Assembly (NCBI RefSeq): GCF_006440775.1 | Contig: NZ_VFTZ01000020.1 | Span: forward strand, 45,212 to 109,211 | Reading direction: 5' to 3' | Source: Mesorhizobium sp. B2-7-2 | GTDB taxonomy: Bacteria; Pseudomonadota; Alphaproteobacteria; Rhizobiales; Rhizobiaceae | DNA length: 64,000 nucleotides | In this document: piece by piece, positions 36,049-43,400 of the stretch | Numbering within the stretch: the stretch's first letter is position 1 | Layout: each line of letters starts with the position of its first letter | Translations under genes and position numbers: made by a program | Notes under the pieces: model-generated | Database searches by the model: none | The model's input: the letters and a program-made list of their open reading frames with translations, nothing else | What the model was told of the DNA's origin: nothing

Positions 36049-36981
36049 TCATGCCGGGCCGAAACTTGGCGGCAAAATAATCGTCGAGGCTGTCAGCGCT
36101 TTCGTCGGATACATGAGGATCAGAACGTTGTGCTTCGTGTCGAATGCCTCTGCTAGGCATTCGTGCGGACTGCCGTTCCTGTCCGGGATCGATAGCGACA
36201 CGGGCGCCGTCATCTTGCGGCCGATCGGCAGCACCGGCCCCAGCATATGATTGAGGGTGATCTTGGTGTCTGACGGTCGCCCGAACTGCGCGACGAACGC
36301 CGGAGACGGTTCGATTCGCCGGACAAATGCTTCAGCGCCGTGGCCATTCGCCAATTGGATCGGTTCCAGGATGTAGACGACACAAGCTCGATGATTTGTC
36401 CGGGCAAACTCGCGTGCTGAGGCGTAAATCGACGCGCCGAATTTCTTTGCGAGGTTTATGGGCGTCTTAATGTCGAAAGGACAGTCGGCGGCGTGCCGCG
36501 CATAGGTGTCGCCTTTAAATAGGGCGAAGCGCGCGAAGTTGTTCGCCTCGCGCTCGAACTGGTCTGCGATTTCGGGAGCAAGGGTCTTTTCGCAATCCTG
36601 GAAGAAACGAAAAAGCTTACGATGGGTTGGCAAATCGTGATGTGCGGTTTCGTGTAGAGTTAGGAACGTCTGCTTCGGCTTCGCGACCGTGTTGTCGATG
36701 TGAATCAGGCTCTCAGCCGCATCATAGAGGCCAAACACTTTGGCAACCGCAGATTTGATTCGCACGCCTGCGTCAGCGGTTTTGCCTCTCACATAAGCGA
36801 TGATGGCGGCGGCATCGAACAAGCTTGTAGGCGCAAGCCGCACTTGGGCGGCAGCGAGAATGTCATTCAGCGGCACGGGAAATCGATCCCAGGCGTCTGC
36901 GCGGTCGAGAAGCTTGCGCGCCCGCTCCTCGACGGCGCGAAGGTCTTCGGGGTCGAGGCTACTGTCGTCAGGCTTTGTCAC
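36049..36981 (-). CDS. ImmA/IrrE-family metallo-endopeptidase
   Basis: A 310-residue protein. The zinc-protease motif HETAHH (His110-Glu111-x-x-His114) is followed by the downstream acidic segment EREANNFARFALF, the hallmark of the ImmA/IrrE (DUF955) family. The C-terminal half is a regulatory or substrate domain. Its start overlaps the end of the upstream XRE gene by 14 nt, giving the classic ImmR-ImmA pair in which the protease cleaves the repressor on a signal such as DNA damage or infection. It is adjacent to the ubiquitin-like operon, read in the opposite direction. Confidence 0.93.
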   Translation of the reverse strand: MTKPDDSSLDPEDLRAVEERARKLLDRADAWDRFPVPLNDILAAAQVRLAPTSLFDAAAIIAYVRGKTADAGVRIKSAVAKVFGLYDAAESLIHIDNTVAKPKQTFLTLHETAHHDLPTHRKLFRFFQDCEKTLAPEIADQFEREANNFARFALFKGDTYARHAADCPFDIKTPINLAKKFGASIYASAREFARTNHRACVVYILEPIQLANGHGAEAFVRRIEPSPAFVAQFGRPSDTKITLNHMLGPVLPIGRKMTAPVSLSIPDRNGSPHECLAEAFDTKHNVLILMYPTKALTASTIILPPSFGPA

Positions 36982-37363
36982 CCGGTCGTTTCCTACTTCT
37001 TATAAACTGGAGATATTGAATCATTTCAGCTTCTTCTTCTGCTGAAAGATTATGCTCCGCGAAAGTGGCCACCCTCCCATGTCTTTGGCTGTCATCGCGC
37101 GTGGTTGGTGACGTCAGGTATCCTGCCATCTCCATCAGCTTCTCGAAGCTTATGGCATACAACTCAGCAAGCGCGTGCAAAATATTCGGCGACGGTTTCT
37201 GAATCTTATCGTTTTCAATTTGGCTCAGATATGCGTTCGATACTTGTTTGCTCGTCGCCTCCTCGACCTCGCGCAGAGTCATTTGTCGGTCGGTACGAAT
37301 CGAGACAAGATACTGTCCTAGCGTCGGCTTTACGGCACTTTTTTCGTCGATCCGAGTTGGCAT
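36968..37363 (-). CDS. XRE-family repressor (ImmR-like)
   Basis: A 131-residue regulator with an N-terminal HTH domain (LGQYLVSIRTDRQMTLREVE, SNAYLSQIENDKIQKPSPNI, LHALAELYAISFEKLMEMAG) and a charged C-terminal tail (SAEEEAEMIQYLQFIRSRKR). It is translationally coupled to the ImmA-like protease. It is divergent from the ubiquitin-like operon, with 160 bp between the start codons. By analogy with ImmR/ImmA it probably represses both directions until cleaved. Confidence 0.9.
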   Translation of the reverse strand: MPTRIDEKSAVKPTLGQYLVSIRTDRQMTLREVEEATSKQVSNAYLSQIENDKIQKPSPNILHALAELYAISFEKLMEMAGYLTSPTTRDDSQRHGRVATFAEHNLSAEEEAEMIQYLQFIRSRKRPGDKA

Positions 37364-37523
37364 AGCAGCGTCCTCCTACAACGCTTTGTTCTCCTTACGA
37401 TTCTAGCAGCCGCCGCTCATGGCGTCAAGCTTGCAAAGTTTTTGCTTGATATCCTTAGCATGCTATGTCATATGTGAAACCGAGGCGGCCGTGGTGGCAG
37501 CCCCATTCTCCAAGGAGAACACA
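37364..37523. promoter_or_regulatory. Divergent control region between the ImmR-like gene and the Ubl operon
   Basis: An AT-richer 160-bp region. It contains a perfect 10-bp palindrome tagcatgcta (37456-37465) and an imperfect inverted repeat around caagcttgcaaagtttttgc (37425-37447). Both are plausible operators for the XRE protein. AAGGAG at 37512-37517 is the ribosome-binding site of the Ubl gene. Promoter boxes are not clear enough to place. Confidence 0.55.
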
Positions 37524-37865
37524 ATGACTGAACACAATGACATGAAGGGGGACGACCCCGGCGTGGAGGAGGTCCTCGACGAAATTGCCGACCTCGAAGA
37601 ATACGCGAAGCTCGGCAAGCGGCCGCCCCTAGCCAAGGGTTACCGGCTTCGTGTGAACGGCGAGGCTTTCGTCGTTTATGAACCGGAGCCAACCGGCCGC
37701 GCAATTCTGACACTCGCTGGTCTAATCCCCCCGGAGGATTATACCCTGCGGGTCAAGCTCGCGGGCGAAAAGCTGCGCAAGGTCGAGCTCGATGAGAAGA
37801 TCGATCTGCGCCACCCGGGCGTCGAGAAGTTCAAGGCGCTGCCGCGCGACCAGACGGAGGGCTGA
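37524..37865 (+). CDS. Ubiquitin-like protein (multiubiquitin family, single domain, C-terminal Gly)
   Basis: A 113-residue protein with an acidic, disordered-looking leader (residues 1-35) and one beta-grasp ubiquitin-like domain (about 38-108: YRLRVNGEAFVVYEPEPTGR, LTLAGLIPPEDYTLRVK). It ends PRDQTEG, with a free terminal Gly113 as in a mature, conjugation-ready ubiquitin. Members of the prokaryotic multiubiquitin family often carry several tandem domains; this one has one. ATG 37524 is set by AAGGAG 7 nt upstream; a longer frame from 37419 is rejected. It is the first gene of the operon, 3 nt before the E2-like gene. Confidence 0.85.
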   Translation: MTEHNDMKGDDPGVEEVLDEIADLEEYAKLGKRPPLAKGYRLRVNGEAFVVYEPEPTGRAILTLAGLIPPEDYTLRVKLAGEKLRKVELDEKIDLRHPGVEKFKALPRDQTEG

Positions 37866-37868
37866 TCC

Positions 37869-38282
37869 ATGACCCTCCGTCGCCAGTTCGACCTGCTCCC
37901 CGTCGACCGAGAGTTTCTCGAGGAGTACGAACTGCCGTGGGAAACGATCGTGGATGGCTCCCAGTGGGTGCTCATCCACGATTTTCCGACGCCACACGGC
38001 TACAACCACGCGCGCGTCACCGCGGCGATCCGTATCGAGACCGGATATCCGAACACCGAGCTCAACATGGTGTATTTCTTTCCAGCCCTCGCGCGGATCG
38101 ACGGCAAGCCTATCGGCGCAACGGAGGTGCAGCAGCCGCTCGACGGGAAGTCATACCAACGCTGGTCTCGTCACCGTACTGGAGCGAACCCCTGGAAGAT
38201 CGGGCGCGACCATCTAGGGACGCACATCATCCTGATCGAAGACTGGCTGGAGCGGGAGTTCGAAAAATGCCCCCTCGCATAG
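37869..38282 (+). CDS. E2/UBC-like protein (Prok-E2 type), without an internal cysteine
   Basis: A 137-residue protein matching the prokaryotic E2-fold proteins of multiubiquitin operons: WVLIHDFPTPHGYNHARVTA, YPNTELNMVYFFPAL, KSYQRWSRHR and IILIEDWLEREF. The sole cysteine is Cys134, four residues from the C-terminus, so there is no cysteine at a normal E2 active-site position. Conserved-looking polar candidates are Ser95 and Ser100 in DGKSYQRWSRH, with His43, His47, His102 and His115 nearby in sequence. GGAGG about 8 nt upstream sets the start. The gene overlaps the E1-like gene by 16 nt. Confidence 0.82.
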   Translation: MTLRRQFDLLPVDREFLEEYELPWETIVDGSQWVLIHDFPTPHGYNHARVTAAIRIETGYPNTELNMVYFFPALARIDGKPIGATEVQQPLDGKSYQRWSRHRTGANPWKIGRDHLGTHIILIEDWLEREFEKCPLA

Positions 38283-39682
38283 CGCTTGCATTCTCAGGCG
38301 ATCAGCATGCCCACCTGATGAGCTTCCTGTTTCCCGGAGATGGCAAAGAGGTCGTGGCGATACTGCTTTGCGGGCGGCGCGAAGGCGACCGCAGCCATCG
38401 TCTCGTAGTCCGGGAAATCCACGGAATTCCCTACGACGACTGCTCCGAACGCACACCGATGCGGGTCACCTGGCCACCCGATTATATTGCGCCGATGCTG
38501 GATCGGGCCGGGGCCGAAAGGCTTTCTGTGGTCAAGGTCCACAGCCATCCGACTGGCTATGGCGCGTTCTCCGGAATTGATGACGAGGGCGACGCCCGCC
38601 TCCTGCCGATGATCCGCGGATGGGTCGAAGCGGACATTCCGCACGGCAGTGCCGTCATGCTGCCCTACGGCCAGATGTTCGGCCGAGTCCTTTTGGGCGA
38701 CGGCAATTTTGCGCCGATCGATTGCATCTCGGTCGCGGGCGACGATCTCCATTTTTGGTACGCCGACACGGGTAGTGCCATATTGCCCGATTTCGTCGCG
38801 TCTCATGCGCAGGCTTTCGACGAAGGCACGATCCAGCGGTTGCGCCGCTTGTCCTTTGCCGTTGTCGGGGCCTCCGGTACGGGAAGCCCAACCGTCGAGC
38901 AACTTTTGCGGCTCGGTGCGGCCGAGATCGTCATCGTCGATGACGATCACATGGAGGACCGCAACATCAATCGGATCCTGAACTCGACGATACAGGATGT
39001 GAAGGACAGGCGCAGCAAGGTCGACGTGCTGGCCGATGCTGCCGAACGGGTCGGGCTTGGTACGCGTATCATCCGAGTGGCGAAGAACCTCTGGCACCCT
39101 GACGTCGTCCGTGAGGTCGCCCAGTGCGACGTGATATTTGGCTGCATGGACACGATCGACGGTCGCTATCTCCTAAATGCGCTCGCCTCCTACTACACGA
39201 TCCCGTATTTCGATATCGGCGTCCGTCTCGACGCCGTAAGGGATGGTTTTGGCAGGGGCCGCATCCGAGAAGTTTGCGGCACCGTCAACTATCTGCGGCC
39301 TGGTCGCTCCAGCCTGATGAGCCGTCGGTTGTTCACAATGGCCGACGTTGCCGCGGCCGGGCTCCGTCGTAACGACCCGCACGCTCATGAGCGCCAGGTC
39401 GAAGACGGATACATCAGAGGCATCGTGGCGCATCGGCCCGCTGTCATCAGCGTGAATATGTTCGCCTCTGCACTCGCCGTTGATGAGTTCCTGGCCCGCG
39501 TCCATCCCTTCCGGGAAGAACCCAACTCGAACTATGCGAGCGTGACATTTAGCCTTGCCAGCATGGAACTGATCAGCGATCCCGAGGAAGGCATCTGCGA
39601 TATTTTGGGTGGCACCGTGGGTATCGGCGACACAACTCCGCTACTCGGCATCATGGAATTGGCCCGATGCCCGCCATCTTGA
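38267..39682 (+). CDS. JAB/JAMM-E1 (ThiF) fusion protein
   Basis: A 471-residue fusion. Residues about 1-165 form a JAB deubiquitinase-type domain with the full JAMM set: Glu50, then His92-x-His94-x7-Ser102-x2-Asp105 in VKVHSHPTGYGAFSGIDDEGD. Residues about 185-471 form an E1/ThiF adenylating domain with FAVVGASGTGSPTVEQLLRLG, an acidic strand VIVDDD (223-228), Asn235-Arg236, and GCMDTIDGR. At the place where related E1-like proteins carry P-G-x-x-C-L-x-C, this one reads RPGRSSLMSR, with Ser348-Ser349. Expected roles are to process or remove the Ubl and to activate its C-terminal Gly with ATP. It overlaps the next gene by 16 nt. Confidence 0.88.
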   Translation: MPPRIALAFSGDQHAHLMSFLFPGDGKEVVAILLCGRREGDRSHRLVVREIHGIPYDDCSERTPMRVTWPPDYIAPMLDRAGAERLSVVKVHSHPTGYGAFSGIDDEGDARLLPMIRGWVEADIPHGSAVMLPYGQMFGRVLLGDGNFAPIDCISVAGDDLHFWYADTGSAILPDFVASHAQAFDEGTIQRLRRLSFAVVGASGTGSPTVEQLLRLGAAEIVIVDDDHMEDRNINRILNSTIQDVKDRRSKVDVLADAAERVGLGTRIIRVAKNLWHPDVVREVAQCDVIFGCMDTIDGRYLLNALASYYTIPYFDIGVRLDAVRDGFGRGRIREVCGTVNYLRPGRSSLMSRRLFTMADVAAAGLRRNDPHAHERQVEDGYIRGIVAHRPAVISVNMFASALAVDEFLARVHPFREEPNSNYASVTFSLASMELISDPEEGICDILGGTVGIGDTTPLLGIMELARCPPS

Positions 39683-40035
39683 ACTGGCTTCAGTCCTTTC
39701 TTGAGGGGGCGAGGGCGCGCCTCAATCAATGGCTGCGTCCGCCATATCGCACGGTGATTGCGCGGGATTCCCTCCCAAAAAGGCTAAAGCGGAAAACCAT
39801 CTATGTCGTTGAGGACGACGGGTTTGAAGAACAGGCGGCGATGCTGTGTCCTTGCGGCTGCCGTCGCGTCCTACACATGAACCTGCTTCCGGATGAACGC
39901 CCATGCTGGCGTCTCACTCGGCATCGGGATGGCACTGCAAGCCTTCACCCTTCCGTCTGGCGAAAGAAGGATTGCAGGTCACATTTTTGGTTCAGACACG
40001 GCCGTGTCGAATGGTGTCGGGAGATCGACACGTAG
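39667..40035 (+). CDS. DUF6527-type Cys/His-rich protein of the Ubl operon
   Basis: A 122-residue protein with an N-terminal amphipathic helix (ILNWLQSFLEGARARLNQWL) and a metal-binding core: Cys61-Pro-Cys63-Gly-Cys65 with His70, Cys80, His94, Cys103 and His106. It resembles DUF6527 proteins found beside multiubiquitin, E2 and E1 genes. A zinc-binding partner or an E3-like adaptor is possible but unproven. It is the last gene of the four-gene operon, overlapping the E1 gene by 16 nt. It converges on the dGTPase gene with 73 bp between stops. Confidence 0.75.
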   Translation: MPAILNWLQSFLEGARARLNQWLRPPYRTVIARDSLPKRLKRKTIYVVEDDGFEEQAAMLCPCGCRRVLHMNLLPDERPCWRLTRHRDGTASLHPSVWRKKDCRSHFWFRHGRVEWCREIDT

Positions 40036-40108
40036 CGTGGGACAAACCGAGTATGACAGGCACCTGAGTCGCCCGTCGCCGGGCATTTCCTAAGGAGCGC
40101 CCAACCGC

Positions 40109-41407
40109 TTATCGTACGATTGGATCCAGGACGGATCCACCAGAGAGGCCACACAACCTCGCGTGCAGCGCCATAACTTCATGCTCAGTCAAGCTTGCGA
40201 TGCAGTCAGCTGCAAATCTGGCTCTTTGTCCTTCACCAATTTCCCAAATGTACCTTAATCTAACAGGCAGAAAGTTTGGGCAACCATTTTCCGAATTCTC
40301 CCATAATATATTGAACAATTCTGCTATTACCCTCTTTTGTCCTAACTGCTTAGCTATCAAAGAAGGATTCGAAATAATATACTGCTTGGTAATCTGCTTT
40401 AGAAGTTTGACCTCAGCTAAGGTGTCCAACGGAATATGTAGCCCGTTTCCCCCTTCGGTCAACTTCGCGGCTGTTAGGAAGCGTCCAATTAGGAAGGATG
40501 TCAGGCTGCGAAGCGCCACTCGCTGCTCGCGAGAACCTTCATAAGTGGTATTTAGGAGCACACTAAAGGTGGTGTTAAGCACGAGTGCTAGGCGGTCGAA
40601 CCCTTTGTTCAATTGCGCAAGTGCGTCAATCGGAGCCCCGAACCAGACCTCATGAGTCTTGCGAATGATATCTTGGGAGCCTTCATTAAGGATGTGGTTC
40701 CAGGGTATTGCTCCGACCCTATGAAAGTCCTCCAGATCGTGAACTGAATAGGCGATGTCATCGGCCCAATCCATCAGTGCGGCTTCGGTAGTTTGGAACG
40801 CGTGGTCTTGGTACTTTCTCGCGAAATCAAAGTCGGCTTGATCGACGGTGTAGGCACCCCACTTTTTCCTCCTTTCTGGCTTTGTTGGATCTCGCGTCCA
40901 AGGGTACTTTAAGCAAGCCGCAAGGGTGGCGCGGGTCAAATCCAATCCGAGACAGTCGGGATATCGAACGCCCAGCTTGGTCAAAATTCGAAAAGTTTGA
41001 GCATTGCCCTCGAACCCGTCAGAATCTTCCTTGGCCTCCACTAGTTCGTTGAGTTTGCTTTCTCCAGCATGCCCGAATGGAGGATGACCCAAATCGTGCG
41101 CGAGGCAAGCAGCCTCCACCACCTCGACATCAACGCCCAGTTTCTTCGCGAGCTTGGGATCGGCATTGATACAATTTTGAGCGAGCCTTCTCCCGACCTG
41201 GGCTACCTTGTACGTGTGTTGTTGCCGGGTGTGAAACACATCGGCTTCGCCTACCCTAACGATCTGAGTAACGCCGGCGAGACGATGCAACGCGGAAGAA
41301 TACTGAATTCTATCGCGGTCGACTTCAAATGGTCTTCGCTGGTCTTTTTCAGGTGTGCTGTGGAGGCGCTTTCTCCGAGCCGCATCCGTCCATTCACGCG
41401 ATGCCAT
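40109..41407 (-). CDS. dGTPase-like HD-domain triphosphohydrolase
   Basis: A 432-residue protein of the dGTPase family: RIQYSSALHRLAGVTQIV, HTRQQHTYKVAQVGR with His64, the HD pair His104-Asp105 in AHDLGHPPFGHAGE, and Asp216/217 in MDWADDIAYSVHDLEDF. These enzymes release triphosphate from dNTPs in the cytosol. dNTP-depleting dGTPases are a recognised antiphage strategy, and this copy lies on a defence-rich island beside the Ubl operon, so that role is plausible. The coding sequence is noticeably AT-rich near its 3' end, suggesting a foreign origin. It starts 7 nt after the small upstream gene. Confidence 0.92.
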   Translation of the reverse strand: MASREWTDAARRKRLHSTPEKDQRRPFEVDRDRIQYSSALHRLAGVTQIVRVGEADVFHTRQQHTYKVAQVGRRLAQNCINADPKLAKKLGVDVEVVEAACLAHDLGHPPFGHAGESKLNELVEAKEDSDGFEGNAQTFRILTKLGVRYPDCLGLDLTRATLAACLKYPWTRDPTKPERRKKWGAYTVDQADFDFARKYQDHAFQTTEAALMDWADDIAYSVHDLEDFHRVGAIPWNHILNEGSQDIIRKTHEVWFGAPIDALAQLNKGFDRLALVLNTTFSVLLNTTYEGSREQRVALRSLTSFLIGRFLTAAKLTEGGNGLHIPLDTLAEVKLLKQITKQYIISNPSLIAKQLGQKRVIAELFNILWENSENGCPNFLPVRLRYIWEIGEGQRARFAADCIASLTEHEVMALHARLCGLSGGSVLDPIVR

Positions 41408-41414
41408 TCGTGGC

Positions 41415-41636
41415 TTAAGCAGCCTGCAAAGTTTTGCCTGGCCTGAAGAAACGCATCTCTCTGTCGATACGAATCTGATTACGGCTCATGGCTAGATGCA
41501 ATGCAGCCTGCACCTCTCGGCGCGAGTATCCGTCCGCCGTGAGAAGCTCGACGAGCCGCTTGGGATCAATGGCTCGGTTTTCTTTGCGGATATGCCGCAG
41601 CAATGCATCTCTTGCCTCAGCGATTCGCTGTTCCAT
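41415..41636 (-). CDS. Small hypothetical protein upstream of the dGTPase
   Basis: A 73-residue protein: MEQRIAEARDALLRHIRKEN, then DPKRLVELLTADGYSRREVQ and a beta-like end (QIRIDREMRFFRPGK). It looks like a winged-helix fold, which suggests DNA or RNA binding. GAGGGAG about 8 nt upstream favours ATG 41636 over an in-frame GTG at 41657. Separated from the dGTPase start by 7 nt, it is probably co-transcribed and could regulate or assist the dGTPase. Confidence 0.65.
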   Translation of the reverse strand: MEQRIAEARDALLRHIRKENRAIDPKRLVELLTADGYSRREVQAALHLAMSRNQIRIDREMRFFRPGKTLQAA

Positions 41637-41693
41637 GCGACGGTCTCCCTCGGTCACAACGTTGTCTCATACCCATAAATTTTTGACAACAAG

Positions 41694-43154
41694 TTAGGTT
41701 GCAGGCTGCATGCCATCGTTGGCGGGACCAGCTTCGCGCGCGGCCATCACGTCCATCACGATAGCCTTTACACGCGCTAGATCGATTCCCTCGACCAAGA
41801 GGCGAGTGGACAATAATTGAGTGAACTCATCAGGGTCGGTCAAACCATCCCGCGCTGCCGATTTCCTGAGGGGCTTGTGCGACGCGTGGTTGCGTCCGGC
41901 GAGCGCGGCAGCAATTTTCTTCGTCACTCGATTGGCGGCACGACGGGACGGATCGTTTTGCACGTGAGCGTAGATAGCCGTCGAACGCGGGTTCGAATGA
42001 CCCAGAATCGCACCCGTCAGTGCCAGCGCTTCACCTGTTGAGATCGCGGTCGAGCCGATCGTATGCCGAAGCGTGTGAGGGGTAACGCCGGGAAGCTTCG
42101 CCTTCTTGATAGCCTTTGCCCAGATACGCTTGGTGCCCTGGAAATAGCCGTCGCCTCGCTCCGCTGGGAATACGAAATCGCTGCCTGCCTCACGTGGCAG
42201 GCCTTCGAGCAGCGTGACAGCGGCAGCTCCTAGCGGTCGGATTGATTTGCCCGTCTTGCTGTCGTCGAGTTCCAAAAGCCCCTCGCTGAGATTTACCTCG
42301 GTCCATTTGAGCGACGCAATCTCCTCTCGTCGGCAGCCAGTCAACGCCCAGAGCCGTGCAATATTGACCGCCTTTGAATTGACCCCTTCGGCTTCCAGCT
42401 CATCCAGAGCCGACCCGAGACGCGTCACCTCGTCAAGCGCGAGGAAGCGTTTTCGCTGGTTGTCCGTCTTGCGGACGGCTGCCGTCTCGCAAGGGTTCCT
42501 CTGGACGATTTCGCTACGGATCGCGAAACTGAAAACAGCCGATAAGTCCCGCACGACCTTGCGAGCGGCTCCCTCACCGCCTCGTACAATGATGCGTTTT
42601 CGGGGGCCGACCTTTTCGTCTCGATTCGTCTTTCCAGCGGTGACGTCGCGGACGAATCGTTCGATGTCCCCGGCATTCAATTCGCTGACGCGCTTATGTC
42701 CGAGCAAAGGTACAACATGGTTGCGCAGGCGTGCCAGCGTGAGTTGCTTGGTCAACGGCTTCATTGCCTGACCTTGCCGCTGCCCGCGCTGAATAACGCA
42801 GCCTTCCTCTTCATACAGGTCGACCAAGCCGACGATCTTCATCTCACGCCGCTTCAAGCGGCGCTCATCCGCTGGATCCTCACCCTTGGCTACACCACCA
42901 AGAACAATTTTCGCCTGCTTGCGCGCCTGTTCGGGAGTGAGAGGGCCAAACCTACCTATCGTTACGAAGCGCTGGGCTGCCGATCGACCACCGCCTTCGG
43001 CACGGTACCGGACGACGAAAGTCTTGGCCCCGCTAGTTTCGACCCGAAGGCCGAAGCCGGCCAGTTCGCTGTCCCAAATGAAATACCGCTGGTCTCTCTT
43101 ATCGGCGGAATCAACCACCCGTTTCGTAAGAGCTACGCCGACGCGCTTTGCCAC
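41694..43154 (-). CDS. Tyrosine recombinase/integrase of the island
   Basis: A 486-residue integrase. An N-terminal arm-binding DUF4102-like domain (YFIWDSELAGFGLRV, KTFVVRYR) precedes a core-binding SAM-like domain and a catalytic domain. The catalytic box I is ALTGCRREEIASLKW; box II is HTLRHTIGS and LGHSNPRSTAIYAHV, with the nucleophilic Tyr. About 70 residues extend past the catalytic domain. The gene begins 26 nt inside the triple 11-bp repeats and about 170 nt from attR, so binding of Int at those repeats could repress its own promoter. It should catalyse integration and excision at tRNA-Gly. Confidence 0.95.
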   Translation of the reverse strand: MAKRVGVALTKRVVDSADKRDQRYFIWDSELAGFGLRVETSGAKTFVVRYRAEGGGRSAAQRFVTIGRFGPLTPEQARKQAKIVLGGVAKGEDPADERRLKRREMKIVGLVDLYEEEGCVIQRGQRQGQAMKPLTKQLTLARLRNHVVPLLGHKRVSELNAGDIERFVRDVTAGKTNRDEKVGPRKRIIVRGGEGAARKVVRDLSAVFSFAIRSEIVQRNPCETAAVRKTDNQRKRFLALDEVTRLGSALDELEAEGVNSKAVNIARLWALTGCRREEIASLKWTEVNLSEGLLELDDSKTGKSIRPLGAAAVTLLEGLPREAGSDFVFPAERGDGYFQGTKRIWAKAIKKAKLPGVTPHTLRHTIGSTAISTGEALALTGAILGHSNPRSTAIYAHVQNDPSRRAANRVTKKIAAALAGRNHASHKPLRKSAARDGLTDPDEFTQLLSTRLLVEGIDLARVKAIVMDVMAAREAGPANDGMQPAT

Positions 43155-43179
43155 AGAATGATCTCCTCAAGACCCCTCT

Positions 43180-43212
43180 TGGTCAACACCTGGTCAACAC
43201 CTGGTCAACACC
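43180..43212. repeat. Three direct repeats tggtcaacacc near attR (candidate Int arm sites)
   Basis: Three perfectly abutting copies of the 11-mer tggtcaacacc, also found twice at 15464-15486. They lie between the integrase start codon and attR, the expected place for arm-type sites. Confidence 0.78.
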
Positions 43213-43324
43213 GAGAAGAAAAAGCTCAGGCTACCTTAGCGAACGACCGAAAATAACGTCAAGTATTATCAACATGTTATCGTGCTATCGGATATTAGCG
43301 GATACTGTGGAGTAGCCTCTCTCT

Positions 43325-43380
43325 AACCTTGCCAAGGTTGGGGTCGAGCGTTCGAATCGCTTCACCCGCTCCAGTTTCCT
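43325..43380 (+). other. attR: right 56-bp direct repeat
   Basis: It is identical to 15350-15405. It contains only the anticodon-arm to CCA part of tRNA-Gly, so it is not a functional tRNA gene. It marks the right end of the island. Confidence 0.95.
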
Positions 43381-43400
43381 TCAAGGAAGCAAGCGCTATG

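Larger units (their letters stand above)
15350..43380. mobile_element. 28-kb integrative genomic island at tRNA-Gly
   Basis: The island is bounded by the perfect 56-bp repeats at 15350 and 43325. It encodes a tyrosine integrase at its right end and carries mostly defence-like cargo. By eye its DNA is less GC-rich than the flanks, most clearly at 40240-40460. No relaxase, type IV secretion gene or replication gene was recognised, so it is probably not self-transmissible. The integrase lies at the end away from the tRNA gene, and 11-bp direct repeats inside both ends look like integrase arm sites. Confidence 0.93.

Noticed and set aside
37419..37523. Longer start for the Ubl gene with a hydrophobic leader
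   Set aside because: The leader is the translated promoter region; a strong AAGGAG lies before ATG 37524, and a signal peptide makes no sense for a ubiquitin-like protein.
15464..43212. CRISPR array suggested by the repeated tggtcaacacc
   Set aside because: The copies abut without spacers and occur only at the two island ends; no cas gene is present.
43325..43373. Second tRNA-Gly gene
   Set aside because: Only the anticodon-to-CCA part is present; the acceptor 5' strand and D-arm are missing. It is the att duplication.
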